This document shows positions 1 through 9,811 of a stretch of DNA of 64,000 bases, in pieces; the stretch's first letter is position 1; each line of letters begins with the position of its first letter. The DNA is taken from the NCBI GenBank assembly GCA_001566295.1, contig KQ964258.1, positions 1 to 64,000 of the forward strand, written 5' to 3'. A program made the position numbers and the translations under genes. The DNA is from Microdochium bolleyi. Taxonomy: Eukaryota; Ascomycota; Sordariomycetes; Xylariales; Microdochiaceae. The notes beneath the pieces were generated by a model. It was not told where the DNA came from. It did no database searches and worked only from the letters and a program-made list of their open reading frames with translations.

Positions 1-95
1 AACCCTAACCCTAACCCTAACCCTAACCCTAACCCTAACCCTAACCCTAACCCTAACCCTAACCCTAACCCTAACCCTAACCCTAACCCTAACCC
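1..95. repeat. Telomere repeat array (AACCCT)n
   Basis: Fifteen full perfect copies of AACCCT, plus a partial copy, run from the first base and stop where the sequence changes to AGGCCCGG. This is the C-rich strand of the TTAGGG repeat common to filamentous fungi. It marks this end of the window as a true left chromosome end, assembled into the telomere. Confidence 0.98.
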
Positions 96-386
96 AGGCC
101 CGGTAGTTAAGCGGTATAACGCTGCTAGTAACTTCGCTATATAGAATCCCCGGTTTAATCCCGGGCCGGGCTACGTAGAGAAAAGAATTAATAGGGCCCT
201 TAGCTACGCTAGTTCTTTTCTCCTCACCTTTTTATCTTCCCGCTCTCCTCTTCTCTCCTAGCGCTAGCCTTATATTACGCTATCGTCCGTCATCCTCGCC
301 CGGGGCCGCACGTAGGGGCGCCCCTACATACGGTCTGCCCTATAAGCTAACCCCCGACCGTTTTCCTATATAATAGTTAAGCTCAA

Positions 387-431
387 TTAGGGTAATGTAG
401 TTAACCTCTATAGCCCGTACCCGCCCCCCCT
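387..431 (+). repeat. Degenerate subtelomeric repeat, copy 1
   Basis: TTAGGGTAAT is followed after 14 nt by TAGCCCGTACCCGC and a C-run. The same two blocks in the same order, 13 nt apart, recur at 1065-1109. The spacing and order make chance unlikely; it is probably a decayed subtelomeric repeat. Confidence 0.55.
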
Positions 432-1064
432 GCCGCCCCCCTACCCGCACTAAACTTAACCTCGATTAAGGTTAACTACGCCTACGAATAATGGTCAGCG
501 CTAGGCTATCCACCTACCTAAATATCCTCTCCTTTTATATACTTTCCTTCTTTCTTTCTTTCTTAACAAAGTTAGTCGGTAAGGACCAACTTCTAAACAC
601 GTAGAATATCTAATACGAAGGCGTTACTCTAGCGCACTAGAGGCGTAACGTGTATTTTTAGTCCAGCTTTTAGGCACGGTTTATTACACAATAGATTCGT
701 AGGCTCGCTAAACTACTAAACGGTATAGCGTACTATTAATAATAATAATAATAAGTACTATAGTCTATTATATCTACTACTAGTACCTATAGTCTTTAGT
801 TTACCGCTATAATACGTCTCTTATTTACGTATCTCTCTCTTAGGGACGGACTATAAGTAACTATCGAGCCTACAGCCGGCTCACCGTCCTTATTATTCCC
901 CTATCCCTCGGGTTAGTTATATTACGTATATATATACGCTTATTTTATTAAACCCTATTACTCTATAATCTAACACGTATAGCTAAATTAAAAGTTAGGG
1001 TCGGAGCCTAGGGGGGGTAGGCCGGGGGTTAGCTACTAGTTTAGCCCGCCGGGATACTATTAAG

Positions 1065-1109
1065 TTAGGGTAATAGGATACTATTAATAGCCCGTACCCG
1101 CGCCCCCCT
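1065..1109 (+). repeat. Degenerate subtelomeric repeat, copy 2
   Basis: Second copy of the TTAGGGTAAT ... TAGCCCGTACCCGC block pair seen at 387-431. A direct repeat of GGATACTATTA (near 1052 and 1076) overlaps it. The flanks differ between copies, so the repeat is old or was mutated by RIP. Confidence 0.55.
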
Positions 1110-1539
1110 ATCCTACTAGGGAAAGCGTAAAGTAATAGTAATCCGGCCAGGAATAATAGTTAGGATCTCTTTAGAATTAGACAAAAGTAGCTTACTTACT
1201 TATATAGCTTACTTACTTATAGATTACGTTATATCTTTTATATTATATAAGTTTCTTTCTAAACCTTAAAATAAATAAGTTATAAGGAATTTTAGATTCT
1301 CTTATTATACGCTAGTCTAAAAAGAGTTTTAGCTATACGAGCTAAACCTAAAAAGGTTTTTCAGACGCTCTAAGTGGGGTATAAGACCTAAACCCAAAGC
1401 TGGCCATCAGACAGTGATTTTACTTAACCTTCCTATCCTAGACCGACTACTACGTGTTTGGTTTTGCGATAAGCAAACCCCTTAATTTTCACTCCGATCA
1501 AACACAGGGCAATCGGTCCATTAACAACAAGCAGCGCGA

Positions 1540-2757
1540 ATGAGGAACCTTTTCAACTCCCTGCGGGGCCGCAACAGTAGGTCTGGCCAGCCAACTCCTC
1601 CGCCTCGGCCTGCTCCACCACCTCCGCTCCTACCTATCGAACGCCCGCACCCCGTTACACCAGCTGAAGCCTTCACGCCTGCGCCAATCCACGACCTCGG
1701 TATATTGGCGCGCCTACCAGCAGAGTTACGCCAGCGACTCCTCGTTACAGCATTCGGCCGGCGAGAGCTTCACCTGGACCTACGCCTAGTCCCTCGCCAC
1801 TGGCGTCCTCTGCACAGCCGGCAAGGCGACTCCGCGCACGGCCGCGGCTCGGCACCCTGGAGTGGGAACACGCCAAAGACGAACCCCCAGGATGAGCGTG
1901 AGTGGCGGTGGTACGGGTGCGTCTGTCACCGGCAGCCACCCTGGCGCGGTACTCGAACGTTCAGCTGGCCACACGACGACCACTGCCTTGAGGGCGAGGC
2001 CAACCTGTGCGCCGCGCATCACCCGCCTCCTGGCAAGCCACGGGGCACCTGTGACTACATTATTGGCGTACTCGGCTGGCTCTGTACGTCGCGGCAAGCC
2101 TACTTAGAGGGAATTCAAGTGCTGTACGGAACCAACGTCTTCATTCTGGAGAGCCAGGAACTTCTCGACCTCTTACTCGATCCGATCAAGGCACGTCGAG
2201 GACATGTAGTCTTACCTCAGCACCTGGCTATGGTAGAGTCTCTGGAAGTACGCATAGACACCATGCTCTTCCAGACGCCGGGAAAGGACTACAGCTACTC
2301 ATATCTGCCCAACTGGAACAGGCGACAGTCTCTGCCACACTTGAGTGGCTTGCAGGCCAAATTTCCTAGTCTGCGGTCGCTCGTCATCTCCTTTACAGAG
2401 TACTTGTACGACGACTACGAAACCCGCCCGGCAGCTCGACTGCCCGAGCTTAAGAAGGCGTTACTCGACCCCTTGGCCGAAGCGCTTGCACCTTTCGGGG
2501 CGACCCTGGAACAGCCTGTCGTGGTTGAGCTGCCGCTCGGCGTTTTCACCGACCTCGAAAGTCTTAAGGTATTTGCTGAGGAGAAACGCGACAATCACAT
2601 TGTTGATGGGCGGACATGGCTCTGCTACCCTATACTGTGCAGCGACGAGAAGCAGTTCTATCATATCAAGGCGGGCGCAGAGCTGGGTCTATACTGGGAC
2701 TACAACGACCGACCTCGGATCTACGGGGATGCCTACTTCCCCCTGGGCCATGGTTAG
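1540..2757 (+). CDS. DUF7730-type protein, telomere-proximal
   Basis: Single-exon 405-aa protein of unknown function and the gene closest to the telomere. A proline-rich N-terminus (about residues 18-35) leads into LPAELRQ and, after a cysteine-containing stretch, a segment with CTSRQAYLEG and VLYGTNVF. The order (leucine-rich LP.E.R block, then a C/T-R-Q-x-Y-E...LY..N.F block) is the pattern I associate with fungal DUF7730 / F-box-like proteins, which are expanded in sordariomycetes. No signal peptide or membrane segment is seen. It converges on the LysM gene. The body is GC-rich and not RIP-damaged although it lies next to RIP-like DNA. Family assignment is from memory of the motif pattern; function is unknown. 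Confidence 0.7.
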   Translation: MRNLFNSLRGRNSRSGQPTPPPRPAPPPPLLPIERPHPVTPAEAFTPAPIHDLGILARLPAELRQRLLVTAFGRRELHLDLRLVPRHWRPLHSRQGDSAHGRGSAPWSGNTPKTNPQDEREWRWYGCVCHRQPPWRGTRTFSWPHDDHCLEGEANLCAAHHPPPGKPRGTCDYIIGVLGWLCTSRQAYLEGIQVLYGTNVFILESQELLDLLLDPIKARRGHVVLPQHLAMVESLEVRIDTMLFQTPGKDYSYSYLPNWNRRQSLPHLSGLQAKFPSLRSLVISFTEYLYDDYETRPAARLPELKKALLDPLAEALAPFGATLEQPVVVELPLGVFTDLESLKVFAEEKRDNHIVDGRTWLCYPILCSDEKQFYHIKAGAELGLYWDYNDRPRIYGDAYFPLGHG

Positions 2758-3063
2758 AAGATGGCAGGGGCTGCGGCCGGAGTATCGTGTATGTTTATAG
2801 GGTCCGTAAGGTTCATGTGCTCGGTTCTTTAAACCACCTGGAGATGACAGAACATTGTCGCCCGGCGCGGTTGTATAAGCGGCATAACCTTAGACACCCT
2901 TCCCAGCACGCACTTCAAAACAGACATGGCAAAGTTGAGCATGCTATCCCATTAAGGCAGTGAGGAAGAGCACTCTATTGCAACGCATATCCACGCAACA
3001 TGCATCGTGAATCAATGCACATATTTCCTGTCAGTCACACTATACGTGAGGCGACGCACCCGC
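2758..3063. other. Convergent intergenic region
   Basis: 306 nt between the ends of the DUF7730 and LysM genes. It should hold both 3' untranslated regions. Nothing else is recognisable. Confidence 0.5.
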
Positions 3064-5201
3064 TCATACTCCAACACATACGTACACACTTGGCCAGAGG
3101 CCCGCACACTCGCCTCCATTGTTAACAGCTGGGTTCCACTTGTAAAAGTCGCTGAAAGTTAACAGATTCTGGTTAGCCAATCCATCGAAAGGAAAATAAA
3201 GAATATGCATCTGTACAACTGGCCCACGGGTCAGAAAATCTTGACTCACCTTAGCTCGATGCCGTTGGCGTTGGCAATGGCCCAGCACCCGTCTCCAGAC
3301 TGCACATAGTAGAACTTGCGGCATCCCTGCACCATGCCAGTCTGCGTGGGTAGTGGGGTTGGCACGGCGGTGCCGCTTGCCGTGGGTGTCGCTGTCGGGG
3401 CAGTGGTTGCGCTGCCGCTGCTACTGGGGGCAGCGGAAGATGAAGCACTTGTGCTGCTGCTGCTACCGCCACCGCCGCTAGATGAACCAGGCCGCCCGAT
3501 ACACACGTACACGTCGGGCTTGAGCCCGCTGCAGTCGTCCTTGAGGGCAGGGTTCCAGTACTTGAGGCTGTCCTGGACGATGCCGGCCTTCTTGGCAATG
3601 GACTGGCACGTGTCGGATGTAGAGACGAGCCAGAAGCTGGAGCAGTCGGACACGATCCCGTCCTGCGTCGGGCCTGGTGGCCCGGAGCCGCCCGTGGGCG
3701 GCGGCGTAGGCGCTGCCACGGCCGTGCTGCGCGTCGTCGGGGTGCCCGGTATGCCAACACAGTAGTACATGCCCTCGCGCACAATGTCGGAGCAGTCGCT
3801 GCCCACCGAGGGGTTCCAGGCGATGAAGTCGGCCTCGGAGAAGGTGCCGAACATGGAAACGATCAGGGCACACGTGTCCGGGCCGCGCGTCCTGAACCAG
3901 GAGCGGCACTGGCTCGTGCTGCCGGCTGGCAGAGGGCTCGGTCTCGTCGAGACGGTGGCCGGCATCGGTAGGTCGGCGTATTCAAAGGCGACGGCACAGT
4001 ACCACGTGTTAGCCCAAAGGCCGTTGCAGTTGCCCTTGAGCGCCGGGTTCCACGACAGGAACTGCTCCTGGCTGACCAGGGGGTAGTCCTGGAGAGCCTG
4101 GACGCACGTGTTGCCGCTGCTGGCCTTCCAGTACGCCTTGCAGTTGGCTGCCATGGCCCCATGTGTGGGCAAGGGCACCGCGAAATCTGGTGACGTCGTC
4201 GGCGTCGGCGCAGGGGTAAAGTCAAAGTACGGTGGGAGGATGACGGTCGCGTTGGCGCCCGGTGTGCCTGTCTCGTAGCCCAGCGAGAGCTGTGTCTGAG
4301 GACGGATGCCCACGCAGACCCAGTAATGAACAAAGAGGCCTGAGCAGTCGGCGCCGACGGCCGGGTTCCAGGCGTGGAAGTCATCGAGGGACATCCACGT
4401 CGCGTAGAGGGCTGCGATGGCGTTGCACGTCTGCCCGCCCTCGACAAAGTGCCAGTTATCGCAGTAGCTGGGCTGGCCTGCCTGTGTCTTGCTCGGCGGC
4501 CACGCCCCGGTCGAGGATGGCTGCAGGATCGTCTGGTTGGTGAGAGGGAAGCGGCTTGAGTAGGGTGTGGTAGGGGTGATGATGCTCATGGATGTGGTTG
4601 TCGAGGACGAGGTCATTTTCGTGGTGCTTGACGAAGACGAGCCAGTCACCCGCGGTCCCAGGCCGACACAGTAGGCCTGCCCGAGCCAGAAGTTGGTCTG
4701 GCAGTCCCGAGAAACAGCTGGGTTCCAAGAGATAAACTGGTCATGTGTAATGCTAAACCTCTTTTCGACCGTTTCACAATTGTCGCCGCTGACTACGGCA
4801 TACCAGCGGTTGCAATTGGAAGGGGAGCCCGTGAAAGTAGGGCCTGCGGGCGTTGAATCACCGGGCTGCGAAGTCGCAGTGCTTGACGAGGAGCTCGTCC
4901 GAGTAGTCGTTGTCGGGGCTGATGTGCCCAGACCAACGCAATAGGCCTGCCCGAGCCAGAAGTTGGTCTGGCAGTCCCGAGAAACAGCCGGATTCCAAGA
5001 GATGAACTGATCATGTGTGATGCCAAACTTCTTCTCGACCGTGTCGCAATTATCGCCGCTGACAACCGCATACCACTTGTTGCAGTTGGCGGGGGACCCT
5101 GTGAATGTCGGCCCGGGGGGTGTAGACGCCGTTTGCGCCTGGACGACCCGGGCGGCAAGTCCAGCCATAAGGCTGAGAACTGCAGTCTTGATCCAGGTCA
5201 T
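3064..5201 (-). CDS. Secreted seven-LysM protein
   Basis: Two exons, 5201-3250 and 3151-3064, give 679 aa. The start at 5201 was chosen because it begins a clean signal peptide (MTWIKTAVLSLMAGLAARVV); the reading frame continues upstream without one. Seven LysM units follow, each with paired cysteines and a WNPA/WNPS core, separated by Ser/Thr/Pro-rich linkers that are probably O-glycosylated. The 98-nt intron splits the last LysM; splicing restores GIELSDFYKWNPAV. LysM modules bind chitin oligomers; secreted fungal LysM proteins shield hyphae or mask chitin from hosts. No chitinase domain is present. The first two units are near-identical, 270 nt apart. It shares a 730-nt promoter region with the metallopeptidase. 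Confidence 0.9.
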
Positions 5202-5931
5202 GGTTGTATGTGACAGTACCTGGCAAGGGAGCCGTCTTTTCGAGAGAGTTGAAGAGAACAACAAGCTCACAGAGGAATAGAGGCTGCTCTGCTCGGTTGA
5301 GATGCTGTGGTGGGAACGGCTCTCTCCCGGTGCCAGAGCCTTGGCGCTTTGAGAAAGGCACTGGGTAGCGGAATACTCGGCTATCAAAGCTGACCGGGCA
5401 CTGGCCACAACACCGCCCCATCTTGTTGGCTATTAACGGAGATTGCGCTACGACGGTCGGGCCGGCTCAAGTACGTGCGAATGCAACTATTCCTTCGCCA
5501 TGCGACCACGGATTATAATCCCGCCTCTGCCGCCTGCTATGCCCCTCCTTTCTGCGCGGGATCAGCCGGCTGCAGGGTTTGTACCTGCAGGATCCAGGCC
5601 AGGCAAGTGGAGAGGGAGGCGTCGCGTGCCCTGGTCTCGTAGCAGGGACCAAGCTGACAGGAGGCCGGCACTAGTCGACTAGTCATCCCAACCAGGCAGG
5701 CCAATAAGTACATCCTGGTCCCTCCACAAGTACCGATACATAAAGCACTGAGGCGTTGTGCTCCCAAGCAGACCATCGCTGACACGCAGGCGGCACGACG
5801 GACGAGTGCCCTGTGTCTCGAGACCGTCACTTCCCCCCAGCTCTAACCTATGTTGCTCTGCGCTTTGATGCAGCACAACTCCCACACACGTCCCAACTTG
5901 TCCATTTCCAGCTCTTTTGTTAGTCGCCGCC
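5202..5931. promoter_or_regulatory. Divergent promoter, LysM / metallopeptidase
   Basis: 730 nt between two head-to-head secreted-protein genes. A TATA-like ATACATAAAG lies near 5735 on the metallopeptidase side. No other site can be assigned with confidence. Confidence 0.45.
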
Positions 5932-7176
5932 ATGCTCGTCAACGAAGTGCTCGTGATTGCCATCGCCGCCCTGGCTGGGCCAGCCATGGCAGGCAGCCGC
6001 GCCTGGGAGGGTCCCATCCGCCACGAGGTGCACTTGGACCGCCGCCGGTTTGAGCCCATGCCCGTCGACGCGGCTGGCTATGCCATCCGCCCGATGACGA
6101 GCAATGGCACCGAAGTGCCCGCCAGCCATCGCAAGCGCTACCTTGGGATTCGGCCGGGCCAGGGCCGCAACCCCACGTATCTCTGGCCAGACAAGACCAT
6201 CACTTTTTGCTACGACTCGACCAACAGCCGTGACAAGATCCAAGAGGGCCTCAATACGGCCATCACCATGTGGGTGGCGGCAGGCCTGTCAGCGCAGGTC
6301 TACAAGTACATCCAGCTGCCCGACATTGGCAGCGCCTGCACCAACAACAAGAATCGCGACAAGATCCTCGTCGTCTCGCACAACGACGACGGCGTGCACG
6401 CCACCTCGCCAGGGCGGCGGCCCCTCGACGCCCGGCACCCTGAGTTCAAAGGCCCCTCCATGAAGCTGTCGCAGCGCGAGGACGTCGGCCAGCTCAACCG
6501 CGTCGCCAACTGGGCGCACGAGCTCGGCCACGCCTGGGGCCTCTTCCACGAGCACCAGAACCCGTACTTCTGGGGGTTCCCGTACGGCGTCCACAGCGAC
6601 AACATCTTGGCGGGCAACGTGTTTGGCGATCGGTTCGACTGCGCGGCCCTCAAGGACCATGCGCGCGTCATGGCCGCCATTGACGCAAAGCACGGCAGCG
6701 ACGGCAAGGCCGCCCAGATCAAGATTGACGTGTGCACCAACCACGGCGCCGCCGAGGAGTGGGGGTTTTCGGCCCACGACTGGCTGCCCATCAAGGCCGA
6801 CATCACCTACACCCAGGGCATCCCCGCCGTCGACGCCGACTATGACGACGTCGACTGGGACTCGATCATGATGTACCCCTCTGGCGCCGGCGGAATCGGC
6901 ACGGCCCGGCCGCCGTCAGGCCCCAGCGAGAGCCCGTCCGACTACGACCAGCGCCGGCCCGTGCTCCTGCGCAACGACGGCGGCAGCATTCACACCAATG
7001 CCATCCCCTCGGTCGGTGATGTCGCTGGCATTAGGAACCTCTACGAGGGTAATTTCGCCAACGAGAAGGGAGAGCCGTACATCTTGCCCAACGACGGCAA
7101 GAGTGCGTGGCAGCCCAAGTTCATCAAGGACTTCATCGGGACCAAGGGCAAAGCTTGTACCTTGCCAAACAATTGA
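5932..7176 (+). CDS. Secreted astacin-like zinc metallopeptidase
   Basis: Single exon, 414 aa. The ATG at 5932 has a good context (CGCCGCCATG) and begins a signal peptide ending near AMAGS. The zinc site HELGHAWGLFHEHQ (from residue 196) is the extended HExxHxxGxxHE form of astacins (M12A), and the Met-turn follows as SIMMYPS. The protein therefore probably cleaves extracellular proteins using one zinc ion. An inserted segment between the zinc site and the Met-turn carries cysteines. No C-terminal accessory domain is evident. Its position between a LysM protein and a chitinase suggests a role at cell walls or hosts, for example cutting host chitinases; that is inference. Confidence 0.88.
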   Translation: MLVNEVLVIAIAALAGPAMAGSRAWEGPIRHEVHLDRRRFEPMPVDAAGYAIRPMTSNGTEVPASHRKRYLGIRPGQGRNPTYLWPDKTITFCYDSTNSRDKIQEGLNTAITMWVAAGLSAQVYKYIQLPDIGSACTNNKNRDKILVVSHNDDGVHATSPGRRPLDARHPEFKGPSMKLSQREDVGQLNRVANWAHELGHAWGLFHEHQNPYFWGFPYGVHSDNILAGNVFGDRFDCAALKDHARVMAAIDAKHGSDGKAAQIKIDVCTNHGAAEEWGFSAHDWLPIKADITYTQGIPAVDADYDDVDWDSIMMYPSGAGGIGTARPPSGPSESPSDYDQRRPVLLRNDGGSIHTNAIPSVGDVAGIRNLYEGNFANEKGEPYILPNDGKSAWQPKFIKDFIGTKGKACTLPNN

Positions 7177-7417
7177 GGGGTGATCTTGCCATGTCGCCGG
7201 ATCTAATTATCATGCCAGTGTGGACATCTTCATACAGGCACTATTTATTGACTGCGCAATTATAACTAAGACTTTGTTGTTAGCCCTCCGCTGCATCGCA
7301 CCTTTTGGTTTACGTACAATTTCAAGATTCCCTTAATATCAAGCCACGGCGATGCTTCACAAGTGTACCATTATGTTCAGGTTGGAATCGTTTACTTGTT
7401 CGTATCGTGGCTACACG

Positions 7418-9010
7418 CTACAGCTCTACCTTGGTCCCATCATTATAAGTCTGCCCGTCCGCCAGAAAGAACTTGCTCTCATAGACGTTGGCCTTGGGCC
7501 TGTTGAGGTTGGCGCCCAGCTCACCAATGAGCGTGCCATCATCGAGGTCAATGGCCCAGACCATGGTCCCGCCCAGGCAGCGGCGGTTGGCAAAGTCTTG
7601 CTTCATCTTGAGCGTGACCTGGTCGTCCCACGAGACCCACTGGTTTGTGTCCCAGGTGACAATCTGCACTGCGGCGGCCGTGTCAAGCGTCATCTTGGCG
7701 TCGGGCCGCTTGAGGATCTTGACGATTTCGGCGGCGGACAGAACGCCCGGCGTGCCCGTACACTCGCCGCCCTTCGCGCCCTCGGTGAACTCGCACCCTG
7801 CGTGCACGCAGCCTGGGTCTTTCATGGTGAAGCTGCGGCCGTAGAAGCCCAGACCCATGTTGACGCGCGCCGGGTTGATGTTATTGCGCCACAGCAGCTC
7901 GAGACCCAGGTCGATCTCGGTCAGGTTCGTGTGCGCAAAGGCGTAGGGCCCCATGGAGCGCACTGTGCTGTCCCAGGTGCCGTGGATGTCGTATGTCATG
8001 ACGTTGAAGAAGTCGACGTGCGGCTCGAGCCCGACAATGTCAAACCCGCGCAGATACCAGTACGACGCCGGCAGCGTGAGGCTGACGCCAAACTTGCGCC
8101 CCGAGCGGTTCAGGTGCTCGCGCATGCGGCGCATCAGGACGACAAAGTTCTTAAAGTCGGCCTCGACGCCCCCACGATCCTCGGCAACGGGGTACTCCCA
8201 GTCGATATCGACGCCGTCAAAGTTGTGTTCGAGCAGGAAGGTGACTAGTGAGTCGAAGAAGGCGTTCTGGTTGGCCTCGGATTTTGCGAGATCCGAGAAG
8301 GTGGTGCGGAAGGGGCCCGGATCGTTCATGGCCCAGCCGCCAATGGCGATCCAGACCTCGAGCCCCGACTGCTTGGCCTTGAGGGCCGTCACCTCGTCGT
8401 AGTGCGAAGCCGTCTCGGCGTCCATGGGCGCGACGTGGAAGCTGTGCGGGTCGATGAGGGCGAACGAGTAGAAGATGTGCGTGTAGTAGCCGAGGGGGAT
8501 GTCGGCGGGCGCCATGTGGCCGCACGCCCGCTGCCCGTTCCAACCCTCGTAGTAACCTATGGTGCGCTTGTCGGAGCTACGCCCGCCCGGGCACTCGGGC
8601 TTGGCCGTGAGCCGGCCGCCGCAGAAGTCGAGCGTCGTGCCGCAGAAGCCAAACTTGGAGCAGCACACGTTGAGCGGGCACGTCGACATGTTGCTCCACT
8701 GGAGGCCCCAGCCCGGATCGCACTCGCTCTTCCACTTGCACTCCGAGTGGCAGTAGGGGGCGCCGCAGAATTCCGGGCCAGCGCCGCAGTTGCCAGAGTC
8801 GCCCGTCTCGTCGAGCCGGCAGCAGCCCAGCTCGCAGGGCGAGGTGCGGGAGCATGTGTATTGCTTGTCTGCCAGGACGCTCATCGACTGATCATCCGGT
8901 GCGGCGGCCGCGGCGAACTGCTGCGCCTGGGTCGCAAATCCGGCCAAGGAGGCGTCGTCGGCAGCCAGGGCGATGGCCGCCAAGGGCGGAATCAGCGAGA
9001 TCAGCTTCAT
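7418..9010 (-). CDS. Secreted GH18 chitinase with CBM18-like modules
   Basis: Single exon, 530 aa, start at 9010 with a signal peptide (MKLISLIPPLAAIALA). The N-terminal third is cysteine-rich and holds two hevein-like (CBM18) stretches, GNCGAGPEFCG and CCSKFGFCGTTLDFCGG. The GH18 barrel follows, with the catalytic motif DGVDIDWEYP (DxxDxDxE, Glu as acid/base), the MTYDIHG strand and a C-terminal MVWAIDLDD. It should hydrolyse chitin outside the cell. The layout matches subgroup C (killer-toxin-like) fungal class V chitinases, but those are usually far longer, with LysM units and a Cys-rich tail. Here the protein stops soon after the barrel. The LysM units lie in the gene at 3064-5201 instead. 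It is convergent with the metallopeptidase. Confidence 0.92.
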   Translation of the reverse strand: MKLISLIPPLAAIALAADDASLAGFATQAQQFAAAAAPDDQSMSVLADKQYTCSRTSPCELGCCRLDETGDSGNCGAGPEFCGAPYCHSECKWKSECDPGWGLQWSNMSTCPLNVCCSKFGFCGTTLDFCGGRLTAKPECPGGRSSDKRTIGYYEGWNGQRACGHMAPADIPLGYYTHIFYSFALIDPHSFHVAPMDAETASHYDEVTALKAKQSGLEVWIAIGGWAMNDPGPFRTTFSDLAKSEANQNAFFDSLVTFLLEHNFDGVDIDWEYPVAEDRGGVEADFKNFVVLMRRMREHLNRSGRKFGVSLTLPASYWYLRGFDIVGLEPHVDFFNVMTYDIHGTWDSTVRSMGPYAFAHTNLTEIDLGLELLWRNNINPARVNMGLGFYGRSFTMKDPGCVHAGCEFTEGAKGGECTGTPGVLSAAEIVKILKRPDAKMTLDTAAAVQIVTWDTNQWVSWDDQVTLKMKQDFANRRCLGGTMVWAIDLDDGTLIGELGANLNRPKANVYESKFFLADGQTYNDGTKVEL

Positions 9011-9811
9011 GGTCGCTTTGGGAAAGGTAAACCAGCGAGACTGGCGGTGGCGAGGAGAGGGAGAAACACGGAGATGGAGGCAGTCCTGGCAAGACGAGCT
9101 GCCACGAGATACTCGTCGTCGTCCACCATGGCAGGCCCTGAAGCCAATTCTGTCGCTATACACGACCCCTGTCTCGCCAGGCACTCCCAAGCCCCGCAAG
9201 TCTCGGTACTTTGAGACCCTTGCTGATTTCTTCGAGTCCACCCTCGGAGCCTTCCGCTCGACAAGGTTGTCCCATTGGGCTAGCTGCCGATGTGGTAGAG
9301 AGGGGGATGCAGTCGGTATGGAGAACGCTCTCCAACTGCAGCTCCACTGTCAGCCCTAGCCATCCTACCAACCAGGACCTGCAGCCAAAAATGCAGGAAT
9401 ACAACCCTCGCCGCTGCAGAATAACGCGGCTGTAAGGGGCAGAAAACTCTGATGGATAGCGTCGTGTGATCCTGAGGGACCAAGCCAGTCGCGATCCTAG
9501 TGCCAAGCACATCGGCCGCGTTCTGGGTCCCCTCGGCGGTGCTCGCGGTGCTTACATGCATGCATGAAGCGCCAATGCAACTATGACCATGGTTACGGAG
9601 CTGGGTATATCGAGCGTCACAACCGGCTGAAGCTGCCGACTCACCGTGGACAAGGTAGCATGTGCTTGGAGAATTCCGCATAGGGTAATCATTTGCTCCT
9701 TGTCCTTGGAGGGGGTTCTCGCGGTCCCCCCAAAAAGTGGTGTACTCGTCACTCTGTCAGTCGTAACTCCAGAGACTCTCAGACCTCGCCAGAGCACAGC
9801 AACAGGCAACC
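9011..9811. promoter_or_regulatory. Divergent promoter, chitinase / SGNH hydrolase
   Basis: 801 nt between two head-to-head genes for secreted proteins. It must hold both promoters. No site is clear enough to name. Confidence 0.45.

Larger units (their letters stand above)
96..1539. other. Gene-free subtelomeric DNA, TA-rich and RIP-like
   Basis: No plausible gene is present. From about 500 to 1400 the DNA is very rich in the dinucleotide TA and poor in CA and TG, the pattern left by repeat-induced point mutation (RIP) in ascomycetes. It includes a short TAA microsatellite near 735-752. TTAGGG-like words and C-rich runs occur at 387-433 and 1065-1110. It is most simply a mutated subtelomeric repeat; which element it came from cannot be told. 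Confidence 0.7.

Noticed and set aside
7352..8248. 298-codon plus-strand open frame
   Set aside because: Antisense to the chitinase; composition is that of a shadow frame in GC-rich coding DNA.
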